From NCBI GenBank assembly GCA_004151065.3, contig NWUY0300017492.1, positions 27,947 through 50,531 of the forward strand: a stretch of DNA of 22,585 nucleotides, written 5' to 3'. The notes below the pieces were generated by a model, which saw only the letters and a program-made list of their open reading frames with translations, did no database searches and was not told the DNA's origin. Shown here piece by piece: positions 20,651 to 22,585 of this stretch. Made by a program: the position numbers and the translations under genes. The DNA is from Larix sibirica. Taxonomy: Eukaryota; Streptophyta; Pinopsida; Pinales; Pinaceae. The stretch's first letter is position 1. Every line of letters starts with the position of its first letter.

Positions 20651-21049
20651 TGTTAACACCTATATTATGTTCACCTACCTAGTCACTAGCCCCATTATAC
20701 ACATACATTACGACCACACTTCATTTCCACCTTTTAAACCTTGGTAAAACCCAAAAACCAAAGTCATATTCCAAAAAGAGCCAATTTACAAATTAAATTG
20801 CTAAATTACCTAAAAAATAAATTAACAACCTTTTGCCCTGACTTGTTTTTGGAAGTTTCTCCTTTTTCACATTCAACAAAAAAGGAAACTTGGCATAATA
20901 CTTATGACAAGCTCAAATTAGAATGAAGGATAGAAAAGGAAAAAGAGAAAAAAACAAGGCAAAATCCAAAAATCAAGGATCGAAAAAAGGAAAAATCCAA
21001 AAAATTAGAAAGGAAAGCCTATCCTCATCCTCAAGCTATTTATTGTGCC

Positions 21050-21057
21050 TATAAATA
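21050..21057 (+). promoter_or_regulatory. TATA box of the LTR promoter
   Basis: TATAAATA lies about 400 bases into the 896-bp LTR. It would place the RNA start near 21080-21090 and make U3 about 430 bp long. The GC-richer sequence after it fits a transcribed R region. Confidence 0.6.
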
Positions 21058-21484
21058 AACTATCAAGGCCCCTCATTTGAAACATGACTTCTCCACTCAT
21101 TTCCTATACCATTACTCTACTTAAATGTCCATTTGATGTCTGAACCTCCCTTGATCATTCATACTTCACCTTTGTTGGAGTCTTGTACCTTGTGACGAGT
21201 GGCTGGAGAACACTGGGATGTTAGGAGACCAGGAGCACTCTTCTTTAGAAAGCTACAGAGGCCCTCATCACTGCTATTCTGAGGTAACCCTTGGTTCATG
21301 TATATCCCTTTCTTTTAATGAACAAAAAATCATTCTTTGATTTGTTCAATGTGATTGTCAGAGAATGTATCCCATGCTAATTTACTTTTACTTCAATGTT
21401 TTTAATTTTGTTTATTTGCATGCTTAGAGTAGTTTCAATTTTTGTTTATTAGTTCTTAATTTTTTCCTTCTTGAACTTCTACCG

Positions 21485-21541
21485 AGGTTTCCACAAACCT
21501 TAGTAGGTGCCTTTTGGCACATTCTGGTTTGCAAAAACCAG
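21485..21541 (+). other. Three consecutive four-base-loop hairpins at the end of U5
   Basis: AGGTTT-CCAC-AAACCT (21485-21500), GTGCC-TTTT-GGCAC (21507-21520) and CTGGTTT-GCAA-AAACCAG (21524-21541) are all perfect stems with four-base loops. The last loop, GCAA, is a GNRA tetraloop in RNA. They end five bases before the LTR boundary and ten before the primer-binding site. Confidence 0.8.
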
Positions 21542-21550
21542 TAACAATTT

Positions 21551-21566
21551 TGGCGAATCCATTAGG
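21551..21566 (+). other. Primer-binding-like site of the gypsy-type element
   Basis: TGGCGAATCCATTAGG follows the LTR after a four-base gap. It resembles the TGGCGACTCCACTGGG-type site of many plant gypsy elements, with differences at a few positions. The site sets the element's direction as plus, so the LTR to its left is the 5' one. Confidence 0.65.
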
Positions 21567-22585
21567 TTTCGTTTCCTATCGATTTTTGAAACTGTTTGAC
21601 CATCTTTCCCATTTGGTTTTTTCAATTTGTCTTGCTTTGTTTGCTTGATTTTATGTCTGTTTGTTGCTTCCTGTTATATTAGGATTAGAAAAATGGCCTG
21701 GACCTACCTCCCCAAACTCTTTAGAGACCATATTTTCTGAGTTTTCCTTCTTTCGGGTTGCGTCACACTTGTTGGTTGTTTAAGTGCGACCTAGATCGCA
21801 CCCTTTTCCCTATTAAGTGTGACATGTCACACTTTTCTCTTTGAAAAGTGTGACCTACCCTGTTTTTTGAGTTTTTTGCTCTTGTCACACCTTTTTACTG
21901 GTTCTGTGCGACCCATATCACCTATGTTTCCTCGATAAGTGCGACTTGGGACCTTTTGATTGTCTTTTAGCAGTTTTCAGCCCCCTAGATCCTTTTTCCC
22001 CCTGCCCTTTGCAAATTGATTTGCTTTTTTAGCCTCTATTTGTTTGCAGTACCCTTCTTGTCCTGCTTGCGACTATTTGCTTGTTGTAGTTGTCCTATGA
22101 TATGCCTTTGTCAAAATTCGTGGTGAAGAAAAAACCTGCTTTTAGCATTTGTTGCTAGTTGAGTTTGTTTCATATTTGTTCAAGATTGCGTATTCCATGA
22201 TTCAGTAAGTTCTATAGTGAAAAATCAATGCTCATTTTACTTTGAAATTAAATGCTGATTTTTTTGTCTTTTTCATATTGGAATGACGATTGCAAGAAAA
22301 ATATGCATTTAGTATTGCTTATTGTCATTTCCTTTCAGCATTTATTTTCTTAGTACTACATGTTGTACACACCACGCGTGCACACATACCACACCCTAAA
22401 ATTAACTAATGCTTGGTTCATGACCCCAAGCACATCGTCTTAAAATTAACCTTAACTCAAAAAATCTCAACCTCACTTGAGGATTGAAAAGAATTTTGCA
22501 GCTAGGTTAGGACACTGGGGATAGGCATCCAAATGATTCCCCTTTGTCCCTCACATTTGAGACATAGAGGTTGTCCTATTAGGGT
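21567..22585 (+). other. Untranslated leader of the gypsy-type element, cut by the window edge
   Basis: About one kilobase after the primer-binding site has no long open frame in any direction, as expected of a retrotransposon leader before gag. A 15-codon frame starts at ATG 21693. The part 21762-21945 holds nine copies of GTGYGAC or its complement. T-rich plus-strand sequence dominates to about 22330, followed by CACACC-rich and more mixed sequence. No gag motif is visible before the edge. Confidence 0.55.
21762..21945 (+). repeat. Array of GTGYGAC words in alternating orientation
   Basis: Copies lie at 21762, 21784, 21795, 21817, 21826, 21848, 21884, 21906 and 21939, some as GTCACAC or TCGCAC. 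Neighbours in opposite orientation form palindromes: GTGCGA/TCGCAC around six bases (21784-21801), a perfect 20-bp palindrome at 21815-21834, and a perfect 11-bp stem with a seven-base loop at 21826-21854. The last two share an arm and cannot form together. Confidence 0.85.

Larger units (their letters stand above)
20651..21546 (+). mobile_element. 5' LTR of a Ty3/gypsy-type retrotransposon
   Basis: The LTR begins TGTTAACACC and ends CCAGTAACA, giving a perfect 5-bp terminal inverted repeat TGTTA/TAACA and the canonical TG...CA ends. Its length of 896 bp is ordinary for plant gypsy elements. A TATA box (TATAAATA) lies at 21050-21057, so transcription should begin near 21080-21090; what follows would be R and U5. 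Four bases after the LTR end is a primer-binding-like site. A hairpin with 8-bp arms TGAACAAA/TTTGTTCA lies at 21319-21348, and three tight hairpins at 21485-21541. The matching 3' LTR lies outside the window, and the five bases before the LTR (ATGGG) would be the target-site duplication to look for. Confidence 0.8.

Noticed and set aside
20741-20926. A 61-codon open frame inside the LTR
   Set aside because: It is Lys/Asn-rich chance coding in A-rich U3 sequence, with no domain.

Overview
This window reads as intergenic DNA from a land plant with a large, repeat-filled genome. The evidence is a plant-type L1 LINE (DUF4283/zinc-knuckle ORF1; ORF2 with a C-terminal RNase H), a fragment of a plant PLS-type pentatricopeptide-repeat (PPR) gene, a Ty3/gypsy-type LTR and a tRNA-derived SINE, all heavily decayed. 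A gymnosperm is my best guess, but the sequence does not prove it. I see no intact host gene, tRNA, rRNA or CRISPR array. Almost all recognisable coding sequence belongs to dead mobile elements.

Layout. 1-1470: AT-rich non-coding DNA with two old internal duplications. 1471-8825: a nearly full-length but broken L1-type LINE (ORF1 about 1975-4052, ORF2 4049-8188). It lies between two diverged direct repeats of about 250 bp (1471-1715 and 8561-8825) that share a 26-nt hairpin. 8826-10870: mostly featureless, with a weak Pol III-like segment near 10464-10594. 10876-11043: a PPR fragment on the minus strand, ending at one arm of an inverted repeat. 11400-12101: a purine-rich tract and a short LTR with an adjacent primer-binding-like site, both read on the minus strand. 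About 12494-18710: a decayed rolling-circle transposon of Helentron type. It has Helitron Rep and Pif1-like helicase domains, then an endonuclease/exonuclease/phosphatase (EEP) domain, then three or more diverged tandem copies of the end of that EEP domain. 19534-19760: a tRNA-derived SINE on the minus strand with a 15-bp target-site duplication. 20651-22585: a complete 5' LTR (896 bp, TGTTA...TAACA), a primer-binding site and the untranslated leader of a gypsy-type element that runs off the right edge.

The most unusual object is the Helentron-type element. Its Rep resembles the variety I associate mostly with animal, fungal and algal Helitrons rather than the common plant Helitron, and it carries an EEP nuclease. 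Its 3' tail is built from repeated copies of the nuclease terminus. Second is the LTR element at the right edge: three consecutive perfect four-base-loop hairpins sit just before the LTR end, and a leader array of GTGYGAC/GTCRCAC words can fold into mutually exclusive hairpins.

The genes do not form a pathway. The window is a stack of transposon insertions, and what can be read is how each element worked before it decayed. All translations and alignments were made by eye, and family assignments rest on remembered motif patterns, not on searches.
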